Shown: one piece after another, positions 18,236 to 27,011 of the stretch | Layout: the number at the start of each line of letters is the position of its first letter | How positions within the stretch are numbered: position 1 is the stretch's first letter | NCBI GenBank assembly: GCA_027493675.1 | Contig: JAOSKI010000002.1 | Span: forward strand, 87,292 to 151,291 | Origin: Microthrixaceae bacterium | GTDB lineage: Bacteria; Actinomycetota; Acidimicrobiia; Acidimicrobiales; Microtrichaceae | Length of the DNA stretch: 64,000 nt | Direction of reading: 5' to 3' | The notes under the pieces: generated by a model | Seen by the model: only the letters and a program-made list of their open reading frames with translations | What the model was told of the DNA's origin: nothing | Database searches by the model: none | Position numbers and translations under genes: made by a program

Positions 18236-18539
18236 CAGAAGCGGCTGGGGGCATCTCGAAGTTGGGGCAGGAGCATCCAGACGGCGCCGATCACGCCGGC
18301 GATGCCCAAGGAGTCCCCGAGGTGGATTCCCCGGCCGGGCGCGAGGGTCAGCACCACTGGCCCTACCCGCATGACCAACACCACGACGACTGCCGCCACC
18401 ACCAGCGCTGTGGCGCACATCACCCGTAGCGCCACCGGGATCGAGGATCCGGTTGCGGGTATGAGGGGACTCGGCTCCATGGCTCTACATCGGCAGCGGA
18501 CCCACGGAACCTGAGCAGGGGCGTCACATCGGCGAGCTC

Positions 18540-18750
18540 TCCGGTGTCAGCCGCGGATCTGACCCCGAGGCGGTCGACCGCTGGCTCACTGCGCTGGTGG
18601 CCGAGGACACCGACGGAGAGCCCCGCCTCGGCGGCACGTCGAACCGACTGGTCTGCAAGATCCTGTCGATGGCCTTGGAGGACGCCGTATGCCGTGGTCG
18701 CATTCCTCGGAACACAGTGGCGTTGACCCAGCCGCCCATACCTCCTGTAG
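18540..18750 (+). pseudogene. Integrase core-binding domain fragment
   Basis: The peptide GTSNRLVCKILSMALEDAV followed by RGRIPRNTVALTQPP matches the end of the SAM-like core-binding domain of tyrosine recombinases (usual pattern: L..AL.DAV..G.I.RNP). It has no start, and it is separated from the catalytic part by the sigma-like fragment. A partial copy of the 37-bp repeat lies at its left edge (CTCCGGTGTCAGCCGCGGAT, 18541-18560). Confidence 0.5.
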
Positions 18751-18753
18751 GGG

Positions 18754-19038
18754 GTGACGGTATCGCAGACCGCGTTCGCGGATCGGGTGAGGTCGGTGTG
18801 GGATCCCGCCGCGTGGGTATGGCGCACCGCGTTCCGTCTCGCTGCGGGTGAGCTGCATCGACTACGTCGGGACTCGCCCGGTGAGCTGTTGGTCGCGGGC
18901 TGGTTCTCGGCGGAGGTGGCTGAGCTGGCGGGATCGACCGCAGGTACGGTGCGGGTGCGGCTACATCGAGCGCGTGGCCGGCTGCGCGAGTTGTTGGACA
19001 GCCTCAGTCAGACCGCCTGCGTACGGTGCGCGCCATGA
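18754..19038 (+). pseudogene. ECF sigma factor remnant
   Basis: The 94-residue frame begins with a region-2.4-like piece (DPAAWVWRTAFRLAAGEL) and jumps straight to a region-4 helix-turn-helix (EVAELAGSTAGTVRVRLHRA, then RGRLRELL). The linker and most of region 2 are missing, so it is an internally deleted sigma factor. Its tail reads into the 30-bp sequence shared with the integrase leader at 14598. Confidence 0.5.
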
Positions 19039-19082
19039 GCTGGGTGGGGCTCTGGTGACACGACGTCGACCTGGAGCAGGGG

Positions 19083-19434
19083 ATGATCGAGATCGTGCAG
19101 CAGCTCGCCGTCGAGTCCGGCCGAGCGCTGCTCAAGGACTTCAGGACACAAGCGAGCCATCACGTGCCGGCGGTCGGGTCCCGAACCGTCGCTCTGTTGG
19201 AGAAGCACTGCGATGCACAGTCGGACGATGCGGCGTTCCCCGGCAGCGCCTGGCAGCCGAGCGGGCTGGTGTTCACCACCGAGCTCGGTGGATAGGTGTT
19301 GAGCGCCACGTCGTTTGAGGATGTGGGGGTGGGTCGGCGACGACAGGGTGATGAAGGAGCGACTCGGTCACCCCGATCTGGAGGTCACCCTCGGGACCTA
19401 CGCGCACGTCGTGGACGAGCAGCACCACCGATGA
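19083..19434 (+). pseudogene. Integrase catalytic-domain fragments
   Basis: VGSRTVALLEKHCDAQ with FPGSAWQPSGLVFTTELGG (19174-19293) matches the middle of a tyrosine-recombinase catalytic domain. MKERLGHPDLEVTLGTYAHV followed by VDEQHHR (19351-19431) is the C-terminal LGH..(S/D)..VTL..YAHV block bearing the catalytic region that precedes the Tyr nucleophile, and it ends at a proper TGA. The two pieces are in different frames with about 55 bases between them. The first catalytic Arg box is not seen. Confidence 0.65.
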
Positions 19435-19625
19435 TCGAGCTGGTTGAGCGGCTCGAGGAGGCTCCTCCGTGCGTAGCCCTTGGCCCGTGAGCCTGACGCG
19501 CCGGTTGTCGGTCACCGAGAGGTGCACTGCGTGGTCGGGTCCATTCTCCAGCTCACCTCGCTGTAGAGCGGATCCGGAATTCGTCAACCTCCGCCACGTT
19601 TCGGCGTCTGGCCCCCTACGAACTG

Positions 19626-19662
19626 TCCGGTGTCAGCCGCGGAATCCGCGCACCACGCCGGA
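19626..19662. repeat. 37-bp structured repeat, copy 2
   Basis: This is the second copy of the nested inverted repeat described at 18199, with C for T at its position 26. Together with copy 1 it brackets the sigma and integrase remnants. Confidence 0.7.
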
Positions 19663-19767
19663 CGGTTGCCGGGGGAGGGCAGCGGGGAGCCGTTGGGCCT
19701 ATCGCAGGCGAGGCGAAGGGTAGGGCCGCCCATTGCGGGCAGAACGGGATACGTCGACCATCTCAGG

Positions 19768-20004
19768 ATGTACCTGGAGCGCGTGGCGGAACGCACCGAT
19801 GCCCTGGCGGCGACCGTGGGCCCCTACGAGACGCTGCTGGCGATGGCAAGGCTCGAAGACGCCTTGGCAACCTTTGACCTGGTGGCGTCTCGGGAGGTGA
19901 TCGACCTCCGCCGGGCACGAGAGGTGCTCTCCGACACCGAGCAGGTGCTCACCCGAGCCGGGTTCCGCATCGAGAGTATGGCCTTCGTCCTGGACGGCGG
20001 CTGA
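19768..20004 (+). CDS. Hypothetical short alpha-helical protein
   Basis: From the ATG at 19768 the frame codes for 78 residues with no family I recognise. It is rich in helix-forming residues (YLERVAERTDALAATVGPYE, LATFDLVASREVIDLRRARE). The frame is open further upstream into the 37-bp repeat, which is unlikely to be coding. It lies convergent to the GT2-GtrA gene and marks the end of the accessory island. Confidence 0.45.
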   Translation: MYLERVAERTDALAATVGPYETLLAMARLEDALATFDLVASREVIDLRRAREVLSDTEQVLTRAGFRIESMAFVLDGG

Positions 20005-20015
20005 CGCGGCCGCGC

Positions 20016-21211
20016 TCAGGTGAGGCGACGACGCCACACGAAGGTCGTGTTCAGATACCAGTTCACGACCAGCGCGATCGTTGCACCCATGAGGTTGTGC
20101 ACGACGCGGGCCGCGCCGTCGCCGACGAAGCTGAACAGGAACCCCGCCTCCTGCAGCCAGGAGAACACCGCGACGTGCACGAGAGTCCCGACCAGCGTCA
20201 TCAGTGAATACAGCGCCAGGGCACCCAAGGTGCGCCACCCTCGATATCGCTGCTCCCAGAAGGTGAACTCGTTGTTGACGACGAACAGCCCGACTGTGGT
20301 CAGGACCCACGCTCGCCACGAAGGACGAGTAGATCGGATCGAGTGCCTCGTTGAAGCCCGTATCGATCTGTGGGAACCCGAGTGCCTCGAAGAAGGTGAA
20401 CAGCACCGAGTTGACCAGCAGCCCCAGGATCCCCACCAACACGTACAGGAAGAAGACCGGGTCCACCTGGCGACCAAGACGCAATTCCGCCACCGCCAGC
20501 AGGTACGAGCGGATCACGCTCGGCTTGAGTTTGGTCTCGCCGTGCATCCGATTGGCGAACGTGTATCCGAGGTTCTCCACACGCAGTTCGCGGTTGCGGC
20601 CGATGAACTCGAGCAGGATCTTGAACCCGAGTGGGTTGATCTGCTCGGCGGTGGACTCGTAGGCCTCACGGGTCAACATGAAGTACCCGCTCATCGGATC
20701 GTCGGTGGGAACACGCAGGAAGACCGGGCGATGACCGTCGCCACCCATGACACGGTACGCCGTTGCAGGCTCCACTCTCCGTAGCCGCCCCCTCGGACTC
20801 CCGGCTTCCGACCACCACATCTGCCTTGTCGGCACGGAGGCAGCTCAACATGTCGGGCAGGATCGAAGGGTCGTGCTGGAGGTCGGCGTCGATGACGGCG
20901 AGATAGGGCGCTCTGGCCGCGGACATGGCGTCGAGCACCGCAGCAGAGAGGCCGTGGTCGTGGAAGCGGCGCAGCACGACGATCGAATCATCCAGCGCCG
21001 CGAGCTCCTCGGCGATGCGCCAGGTACCGTCCGGTGAGTTGTCGTCGGCCACCACGATCTCGTGTGGCACCCCCGCAAGGGCGGTGTGGATCCGCTCGAT
21101 GAGAACCGGCAGGTTCTGCGCCTCGTTGAAGGTGGGGGTGATCACCGAGAGGATCGGCGGGGAGGTGCTCCGTCGAGGCGCCGGCACGGTGCCGGTGGAG
21201 GGGTCGGTCAT
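20016..21211 (-). CDS. GT2 glycosyltransferase fused to a GtrA membrane domain (frame-broken)
   Basis: The N-terminal half is a polyprenyl-phosphate sugar transferase of the DPM1 type: SVITPTFNEAQNLPVLIERI, VVADDNSPDGTW, VIDADLQHDPSILPDML and the late MSGYFMLTREAYE. The C-terminal half is a GtrA domain with four membrane helices (FFLYVLVGILGLLVNSVLF, ALALYSLMTLVGTLVHVAVF, IALVVNWYLNTTFVWRRR). Such proteins make and flip lipid-linked sugars for cell-surface glycosylation. Frame breaks lie near 20790 and 20310. ATG 21211 is chosen because upstream frame lacks conserved sequence. Confidence 0.85.
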
Positions 21212-21306
21212 GTCTTCGGAGCGGTCATGGACGAACAGATCGTAACGGGGGAGCCTGGAGCTCAGGACGACCATCGCTTCGCCGTGCCCGGAGCCTCAGG
21301 TGCAAA

Positions 21307-21312
21307 TAAGGT
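21307..21312 (+). promoter_or_regulatory. -10 box TAAGGT of a leaderless SRAP gene
   Basis: TAAGGT ends seven bases before the GTG at 21320. This places the catalytic Cys directly after the start codon, as the family requires. Confidence 0.55.
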
Positions 21313-21319
21313 CTGTGCC

Positions 21320-22098
21320 GTGTGCGGACGCTTCGTGTCGTCGTCGGATGCCGGTGAGATCGCCGGGTACTTCGAGGTGGATCAGGTGAGCGAACAGGCG
21401 CTCGACCACCACGCCAACTACAACACCGCGCCGAGCACCGACGTGTTCGTGGTGTACTCCGATGGCTCGATGCGAAGGCTGGACACGTTCCACTGGGGAC
21501 TGGTGCCGCGTTGGGCCAAGGACCTGAAGATCGGCAACAGGCTCATCAACGCACGAGCCGAGACCGTCTCGGAGAAGCCGTCGTTCCGGGCCGCGTTCCG
21601 CAGACGTCGCTGCATCATGCCTGCCGACGGGTTCTACGAGTGGAGCAGGCCCGAAGGAGCCGGTCGCAAGCAGCCGTGGTACATACAGCGACCCGACGGC
21701 GAGCCCTTTGCCTTCGCCGGCCTCTGGGAAGAGTGGACCGGGAGCCTGCCGACCACCGATGACACGGCCCCGAGCGGCCACAGCGCGCGCCGGCACGAGG
21801 GATCCGGAGACGAGGATGGCCCGAGCCAACCCGAGCAGGTAACCGTACGATCCTCGACGATCATCACCGGTGCGGCCAACGAGAAGATGGCCGAACTGCA
21901 CAACAGGATGCCGATCATCCTTCCGGCGTCGGCATGGGATGAGTGGCTGGACCCGGGATCCGATCCCACGGGGCTCTCGAGGCTGCTGGTGCCGGCACCC
22001 CCGAGTTGATCACCTTCCACCCTGTATCGACCGACGTGAACAACGTCCGCAACAGGGGAGAGCACTTGACCGAGGAGATCGACCTCCAGGCGTCGTGA
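21320..22098 (+). CDS. SOS response-associated peptidase (SRAP/YedK, HMCES homologue)
   Basis: SRAP proteins form a thiazolidine crosslink with abasic sites in single-stranded DNA. The protein begins M(GTG)CGRFVS, so Cys2 is the catalytic residue once Met is removed. Other family blocks are NYNTAPSTDVFVVY with the active-site Asn, FHWGLVPRWAKD, RAETVSEKPSFRAAF, MPADGFYEW with the Glu, and HNRMPIIL with the His. A hydrophilic insert of about 35 residues (21750-21840) is unusual. A frame break near 21995 separates the last part, LITFHPVSTDVNNVRN, which ends at 22098. Confidence 0.9.
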
Positions 22099-22174
22099 GC
22101 GGCGACAATGGCCATGGACGTCGCCGCGGCGGTTCCCACCCGACGACAACGGTTCACCCGCGCGGGGAGCGGGA

Positions 22175-22639
22175 TCAGGACGGTGTCGGCGGGACGTGAG
22201 CGCTGTGACCGGCTGCGCGCAGCGCCACCCGGATCGCCTCTGCGGAGGCATCCTGCTGCTCGGCGGGCACGTTCGGGTCGGCGTTGGCGAAGCTCAGGTC
22301 GCTCTCGCGGTCGATGGGCACCAGGTGCACATGGCAGTGGGGCACCTCGAGGCCGAGTATCGCGGTGGCGACCCGAAGCGGGGAGAAAGCCTGTATCAGC
22401 GCCGATCCCACGGCCTGTTGGACGACTCCCATGTGAGCCCAGGTGGCCGGGGGCACATCCAGCCAGCTGTCCACCTGCTCGATGGGGATCACCATCGTGT
22501 GGCCGGGCCGGATCGGTGCGATCGTCAGCATGGCGACCACCGACTCGTCACGCCACACGAAGCGACCAGGGAGTTCTCCACTGATGACGCGTGTGAACAC
22601 CGATGGTTCGGGATGGCTCTGTGACGTCTGGGCGTGCAT
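22175..22639 (-). CDS. HIT-family nucleotide hydrolase/transferase
   Basis: HIT proteins hydrolyse or transfer nucleoside monophosphates. The 154-residue product has the Hint-like N-terminus SVFTRVISGELPG, the conserved PIRPGHTMVIP and the His triad HCHVHLVPI near residue 102. ATG 22639 is preferred over GTG 22648 because a TAGGGT box ends seven bases before it. The frame is intact. Substrate is unknown. Confidence 0.85.
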   Translation of the reverse strand: MHAQTSQSHPEPSVFTRVISGELPGRFVWRDESVVAMLTIAPIRPGHTMVIPIEQVDSWLDVPPATWAHMGVVQQAVGSALIQAFSPLRVATAILGLEVPHCHVHLVPIDRESDLSFANADPNVPAEQQDASAEAIRVALRAAGHSAHVPPTPS

Positions 22640-22646
22640 GGCCGCC

Positions 22647-22652
22647 ACCCTA
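22647..22652 (-). promoter_or_regulatory. -10 box TAGGGT of the HIT gene
   Basis: TAGGGT on the minus strand ends seven bases before ATG 22639 and overlaps the alternative GTG, which it rules out. Confidence 0.5.
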
Positions 22653-22715
22653 TGCCGACCGGTTGTCGGGGACAGCCCCCAGCGCGGTGCGGAACCCGAG
22701 TGCCACGAGTGTCTC

Positions 22716-22721
22716 TAGAGT
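22716..22721 (+). promoter_or_regulatory. -10 box TAGAGT of the CDP-alcohol transferase gene
   Basis: TAGAGT ends six bases before the GTG at 22728. The in-frame GTG at 22722 touches the box, so 22728 is the better start. Confidence 0.5.
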
Positions 22722-22727
22722 GTGGGC

Positions 22728-23483
22728 GTGGGCCACGACTCCGCGATCCCCTCCCAAGACGCGCTTGGTCCACGACGACGCGGCCTTGCCGGGGAGGCGA
22801 TTCCCGAAGGCGAGGACCGCCTGCTCACGGCGCCCAACGTGATCACTCTGATGCGGCTGTTGTGCATCCCGCTGTTCGTATGGATGCTCTTCGGAGCGGA
22901 TCTCCGGTGGCAGTCAGCCCTTCTGATGGCACTTCTGGGTGCCACGGACTGGGTAGACGGCTATGTGGCCCGGCGATTCGGCCAGGTGTCGAACTTCGGC
23001 AAGATGTTCGATCCAGTGGTGGATCGGCTGCTGATGATCACCGGGGTTGGATCGATCATCGTCATCGGAGCCGTGCCGTTGTGGTTCGGCCTACTGGTGA
23101 TCGCCCGAGAGGTGGTCATGTCGGTCTTCGTGGCTGCGATCACCTTCATGGGTGCACGCAGGATGGACGTCACCTTCATCGGAAAGACGGGCACGTTCTG
23201 TCAGATGGTCGCGTTTCCGCTCTTCCTGGCGGGGAGTGATACAGGCCTTTCGGATGCTGTTGCCGACGCCCTGCTCACCGGCGCATGGCTGTTCGGCCTA
23301 CCAGGTCTCGTGTTCGGCTACATCGCATTCGTCGGGTACCTGCGTGAGGGGCCGCGTGCGCTCGCCGAAGGGCGTGCTGCGCACACTGCCGATGTGGAGC
23401 GTGCCACGCGACTGGCTGCCGGCACGCCACGGCTTGAAGAGAAGCAACACAGGGCTGATCCGCAGCGAGAGGAGACCAGATGA
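22728..23483 (+). CDS. pgsA: CDP-alcohol phosphatidyltransferase, PgsA-like
   Basis: These membrane enzymes join CDP-diacylglycerol to an alcohol such as glycerol-3-phosphate. The complete signature [25 protein letters not shown] (D..DG..AR..8..G...D...D) is present near residue 68. About five or six membrane helices follow, and [19 protein letters not shown] opens the domain. A 50-residue charged tail is present. The frame is intact and its stop overlaps the next ATG (ATGA). The alcohol acceptor, glycerol-P versus inositol-P, cannot be settled. Confidence 0.83.
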   Translation: MGHDSAIPSQDALGPRRRGLAGEAIPEGEDRLLTAPNVITLMRLLCIPLFVWMLFGADLRWQSALLMALLGATDWVDGYVARRFGQVSNFGKMFDPVVDRLLMITGVGSIIVIGAVPLWFGLLVIAREVVMSVFVAAITFMGARRMDVTFIGKTGTFCQMVAFPLFLAGSDTGLSDAVADALLTGAWLFGLPGLVFGYIAFVGYLREGPRALAEGRAAHTADVERATRLAAGTPRLEEKQHRADPQREETR

Positions 23484-25981
23484 AAGCCGTGATCATGGCC
23501 GGCGGGGAAGGCACCAGGCTTCGACCCCTGACATCCAACGCGCCCAAGCCGATGATGCCGTTGGCCAACCGTCCGATGATGGAGCACGTGGTCGCCCTTT
23601 TGCGTGACCACGGCATCACCGAGATCGTGGTCACGGTTGCCTTCATGGCCGAGACCATCCGCACCTTCTTCGGGGACGGATCGGAGTTCGGTGTGCAGAT
23701 GACCTACGCGACCGAGGAGACACCGCTCGGCACCGCAGGCTCGGTGCGCAACGCAATGGAGCACCTCGACGACACGTTCCTCGTGATCTCGGGCGATGTC
23801 CTCACCGACATGGATCTGGGAGCGATCATCGGGGCGCATCGCGCAGCGGGTGCGGTGGCGACGATCGGGCTGGTCCGCGTCGACAATCCCCTCGAGTACG
23901 GCATCGTGATCACCGACGAGGACGGGAACATCGAACGGTTCCTCGAGAAGCCCACCTGGGGTCAGGTCTTCTCCGACACGATCAACTCGGGCATCTACGT
24001 GTTGGAGCCGCGCATCTTCGACTGGATCCCAGCTGATCAGTCGGTGGACTTCTCCGGCGAGGTCTTCCCGGCCGTCCTGGCCGCCGGCGAGCGGGTGCTG
24101 GGCGCCGTGGGGAGGGGTACTGGGAGGACGTGGGCACACTCGATGCCTACGTGCGTGCCCACAAGGACATCCTCGACGGCCGCGTGAAGGCCGACATCCC
24201 CGGCATCGAGGTGGCCGACGGCGTGTGGGTCGGCAAGGGGGCCGAGATCCACCCCGACGCGGTCCTCGCAGGACCGGCGGTCATCGGCGACAGCTGCAAC
24301 CTGGACGCGGGTGTGCAGATCGGGGAGTACGTCGTGCTCGGCACGGGTGTGCGTGTACGCGGCGAGGGCGAGTTGGAGCGCACGGTCGTGCACGACAACG
24401 CGTACCTGGGCGAGGCGGTGAGGCTCCGCGGGGCGGTCATCGGTCGCTCCGCGGACCTGCGGCGCGGAGTGCGGTGTGAGGAAGGTGTCGTACTCGGCGA
24501 CGAGGTGTTCGTCGGCGAGGACGCCCTGATCTCCAGCGACGTGAAGGTCTATCCGTTCAAGACCATCGAGGCCGGCGCTGTCGTCAACACGTCGCTCATC
24601 TGGGAGTCTCGCGGGGCACGCAGCCTGTTCGGTCGCGGAGGGGTCACCGGACTCGCGAACGTCGATGCCACACCCGAGTTGGCGGCGAAGGTCGCGATGG
24701 CCTACGCCACGACGCTGCCGAAGAACGCACGAGTGGTGGTCTCACGCGATTCCTCACGTGCGGCGAGGATGCTCAAGCGTGCGATGATCTCAGGTCTGCA
24801 GGCCGGTGGCCTCAACGTGTTCGACCTCGAGGTGACCTCGATGCCGATCACCCGGTTCCACAGTCGTTCGACGAACGTCCACGGCGGCATCTCCTGCCGC
24901 CTCAGCGAGGGTGACCCCGATTCGGTGATCATCCGCTTCCTCGACGGAGCAGGTGCAGACCTCACCGAGGCGAGCCAGCGCAAGATCGAGCGCGTGTTCG
25001 CAAGGGAGGACTTCAGGAGGGTGCGCGCGGCGGACATCGGCGACATCGACCTCGTCCCCCGTGCCCTCGAGCAGTACGCGGTGGCGCTGGAGCAGTCGGT
25101 CGACACCGAGGCCATCGCCGAGCGCCGGATGAAGGTGGTGATCGACTACTCCTACGGATCCGCGAGCCTCGCGATGCCGAACGTGCTCGCCAAGCTGGGC
25201 GCAGAGGTGCTGGCTGTCAACCCCTACGTGTCCACCGCCGGCATGCTCGGATACGTCCGTTCCGAGCATGCCGGGCCAGGTCGCTGCCCTGGTCACGGCC
25301 TCCGGCGCGGACCTGGGGGCTGTGATCGATCCCTCCGGGGATCAGCTGACGCTGATCGACGGTGAGGGCATCGTGCTGTCCGATACCGAATCGCTGTTCT
25401 GCTTCCTGGAGCTCCTTGGTCCCAACGGCGCGTCGCCACCATCCGGGGTGTCCACGGTGGTGCTTCCGGTCAACGCCCCGCGGGCATCCCGGTCGATCCT
25501 CGAGGCGCATGACCTGGAGCTGAGGTGGTCGAAGACGTCGGCTCCCTCGCTGATGGCCGAGGCCGAGGGAACCGGCGTGCTGTTCGCCATGAACCTCGAG
25601 GGCGGAGTGATCCTTCCCGAGTTCATGCCCGCTTTCGATGCGGCAGCCGGCCTGCTCAAGATGCTTGATCTTCTCACCCGCCACGGTGTCTCCTTGGCCG
25701 AGGTACGCCACCGGGCACCTGCCGCCCATCTGGTTCACGAGACCGTGGTGACTCCATGGGAGGAGAAGGGCCTTGTGATGAGAACGCTCGTGGAGCAGAC
25801 CCACGGACGCGACGTGGAGCTGATCGACGGGGTGAAGGTGCACCACGACCAGGGTTGGGTTCTCGTGTTGCCGGATCCCGAAGAGCCGATGACGCACATC
25901 TGGGCCGAGGGCGACTCGGCGCCGGAGGCCAAGGCTCTCACCCAGGAGTACTCGCGTCGGCTGCGCCAGATGGTGCGCTGA
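23480..25981 (+). CDS. NDP-sugar pyrophosphorylase / left-handed beta-helix / phosphomannomutase-like fusion (frame-broken)
   Basis: Residues 1-230 are a sugar-phosphate nucleotidyltransferase ([48 protein letters not shown]). Residues 250-370 are hexapeptide repeats ([20 protein letters not shown]). The remaining 450 residues follow the phosphomannomutase/phosphoglucomutase plan ([20 protein letters not shown], the Mg-loop-like [14 protein letters not shown]). The phosphoserine loop TASHNP is replaced by [13 protein letters not shown], so mutase activity is doubtful. Similar fusions annotated as mannose-1-phosphate guanylyltransferase occur in Cyanobacteria and Actinobacteria. Frame breaks lie near 24115 and 25270. 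Confidence 0.83.
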
Positions 25982-26136
25982 GACATCGGCCCGACGCGGT
26001 GTCCTGCGCTCAGCCGCACTGTCTCCGAGGCGCCGTCGGGGATCCGTCGGCGGCACCTTCGCCCCGCAGACCCGGTGGTCGTGCTGTCGAGTTGCCGATG
26101 CGGGTCCCGGGTGCACATCCAACCTGCTTCCTCGGG

Positions 26137-26142
26137 TACCGT
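26137..26142 (+). promoter_or_regulatory. -10 box TACCGT of a leaderless gcvH
   Basis: TACCGT ends seven bases before the ATG at 26150. No Shine-Dalgarno sequence lies between. Confidence 0.5.
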
Positions 26143-26149
26143 CGCGCAC

Positions 26150-26529
26150 ATGAACATCCCAGCCGAACTCCGATACACCAAGGATCACGAGTGGGTTCTC
26201 GCAACCGACGATCGAATGAAGGTCGGCATCACCGATTACGCACAGGATGCCCTGGGTGACGTCGTGTTCGTTCAGCTGCCCGCCTTGGGTGACACGGTCG
26301 CTGCGGGCGACGTGCTGGGCGAGGTGGAGTCCACGAAGTCGGTGTCGGAGATCTACGCTCCGGTCGCGGGTACTGTCTCAGAGGTGAACCTTGTGCTCGA
26401 GGACACCCCCGAGCTCCTAAACTCGGATCCGTACGGTCAGGGCTGGCTGGTCGTGATCACCGTTGACGACCCTCCGCCGTGGAGACACTGATGACCTCTG
26501 AGGGCTACGAGTCCCTGATCGAGGGTTGA
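26150..26529 (+). CDS. gcvH: Glycine cleavage system H protein
   Basis: GcvH carries the aminomethyl group on lipoyl-lysine between GcvP and GcvT. The 126-residue protein begins MNIPAELRYTKDHEWV and has the lipoylation site GEVESTKSVSEIYAPV with the modified Lys at about residue 63. A single frame break near 26470 hides the normal C-terminus (TSEGYESLIEG), which ends at 26529. It heads a conserved block (gcvH, FHA protein, MerR, DUF151, MerR) also found around garA in mycobacteria. Confidence 0.93.
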
Positions 26530-26534
26530 TCGCC

Positions 26535-27011
26535 GTGCCCGATGGCGTCACCTGCCCTCGCTGCAGCCTACTGAATCAGTTCGGTGCCAACTTCTGCAGC
26601 GCCTGTGGGGCCGAGCTACCCGATGGCGATGATGCAACTGGTCAGTACCCTCAGGTCGGTGTGGATGTCCCCGACACCGGCGAAGTGGGCCAATTGGTGG
26701 TCACCCGAGGTGCCACAGCAGGCGCCAGGTACGCACTCGATCAGAAGGAGGTCTCGATAGGGCGCCATCCCGACAGCGAGATCTTCCTCGACGACGTCAC
26801 AGTGTCCCGACACCATGCGCGGGTCCTCACCGAGGGGTCGGGACAGTACCGAATCGAGGATTCCGGGTCGCTCAACGGCACATACCTCGACGGCGAGCGG
26901 GTGGAGAGCGCACAACTCCGTGAAGGAGCGCAGATCCAGGTTGGCAAGTTCAGGCTGGTCTTCGTGATCGGAACGCTGGGCGGAACATGCCTGACACGGA
27001 CCCGACGTTGA
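26535..27011 (+). CDS. Zinc-ribbon FHA-domain protein (GarA/OdhI position)
   Basis: An N-terminal zinc ribbon (CPRCSLLNQFGANFCSACG, residues 6-24) and an acidic linker precede an FHA domain. The FHA domain has the phosphothreonine-binding motifs VSIGRHPDSEIFLDDVTVSR and HHARV, then SLNGTYLDG. In mycobacteria the FHA protein at this locus, GarA, controls 2-oxoglutarate and glutamate flux once phosphorylated at an N-terminal ETTS-type motif. I do not see that motif here. A GTG at 26535 is chosen; the frame also opens with TTG at 26526. The 3' end overlaps the MerR gene by 25 bases and may hide an indel. Confidence 0.85.
   Translation: MPDGVTCPRCSLLNQFGANFCSACGAELPDGDDATGQYPQVGVDVPDTGEVGQLVVTRGATAGARYALDQKEVSIGRHPDSEIFLDDVTVSRHHARVLTEGSGQYRIEDSGSLNGTYLDGERVESAQLREGAQIQVGKFRLVFVIGTLGGTCLTRTRR

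Larger units (their letters stand above)
17986..18480 (-). pseudogene. Membrane protein fragment running into the attachment site
   Basis: The first 70 residues look real, with two membrane helices (VMCATALVVAAVVVVLVM and LGIAGVIGAVWMLLPQL). The rest is read antisense through the 37-bp structured repeat and the duplicated tRNA half and has no protein-like character. I infer a small membrane protein whose 3' end was replaced when the element or repeat arrived. No function is known. Confidence 0.35.
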
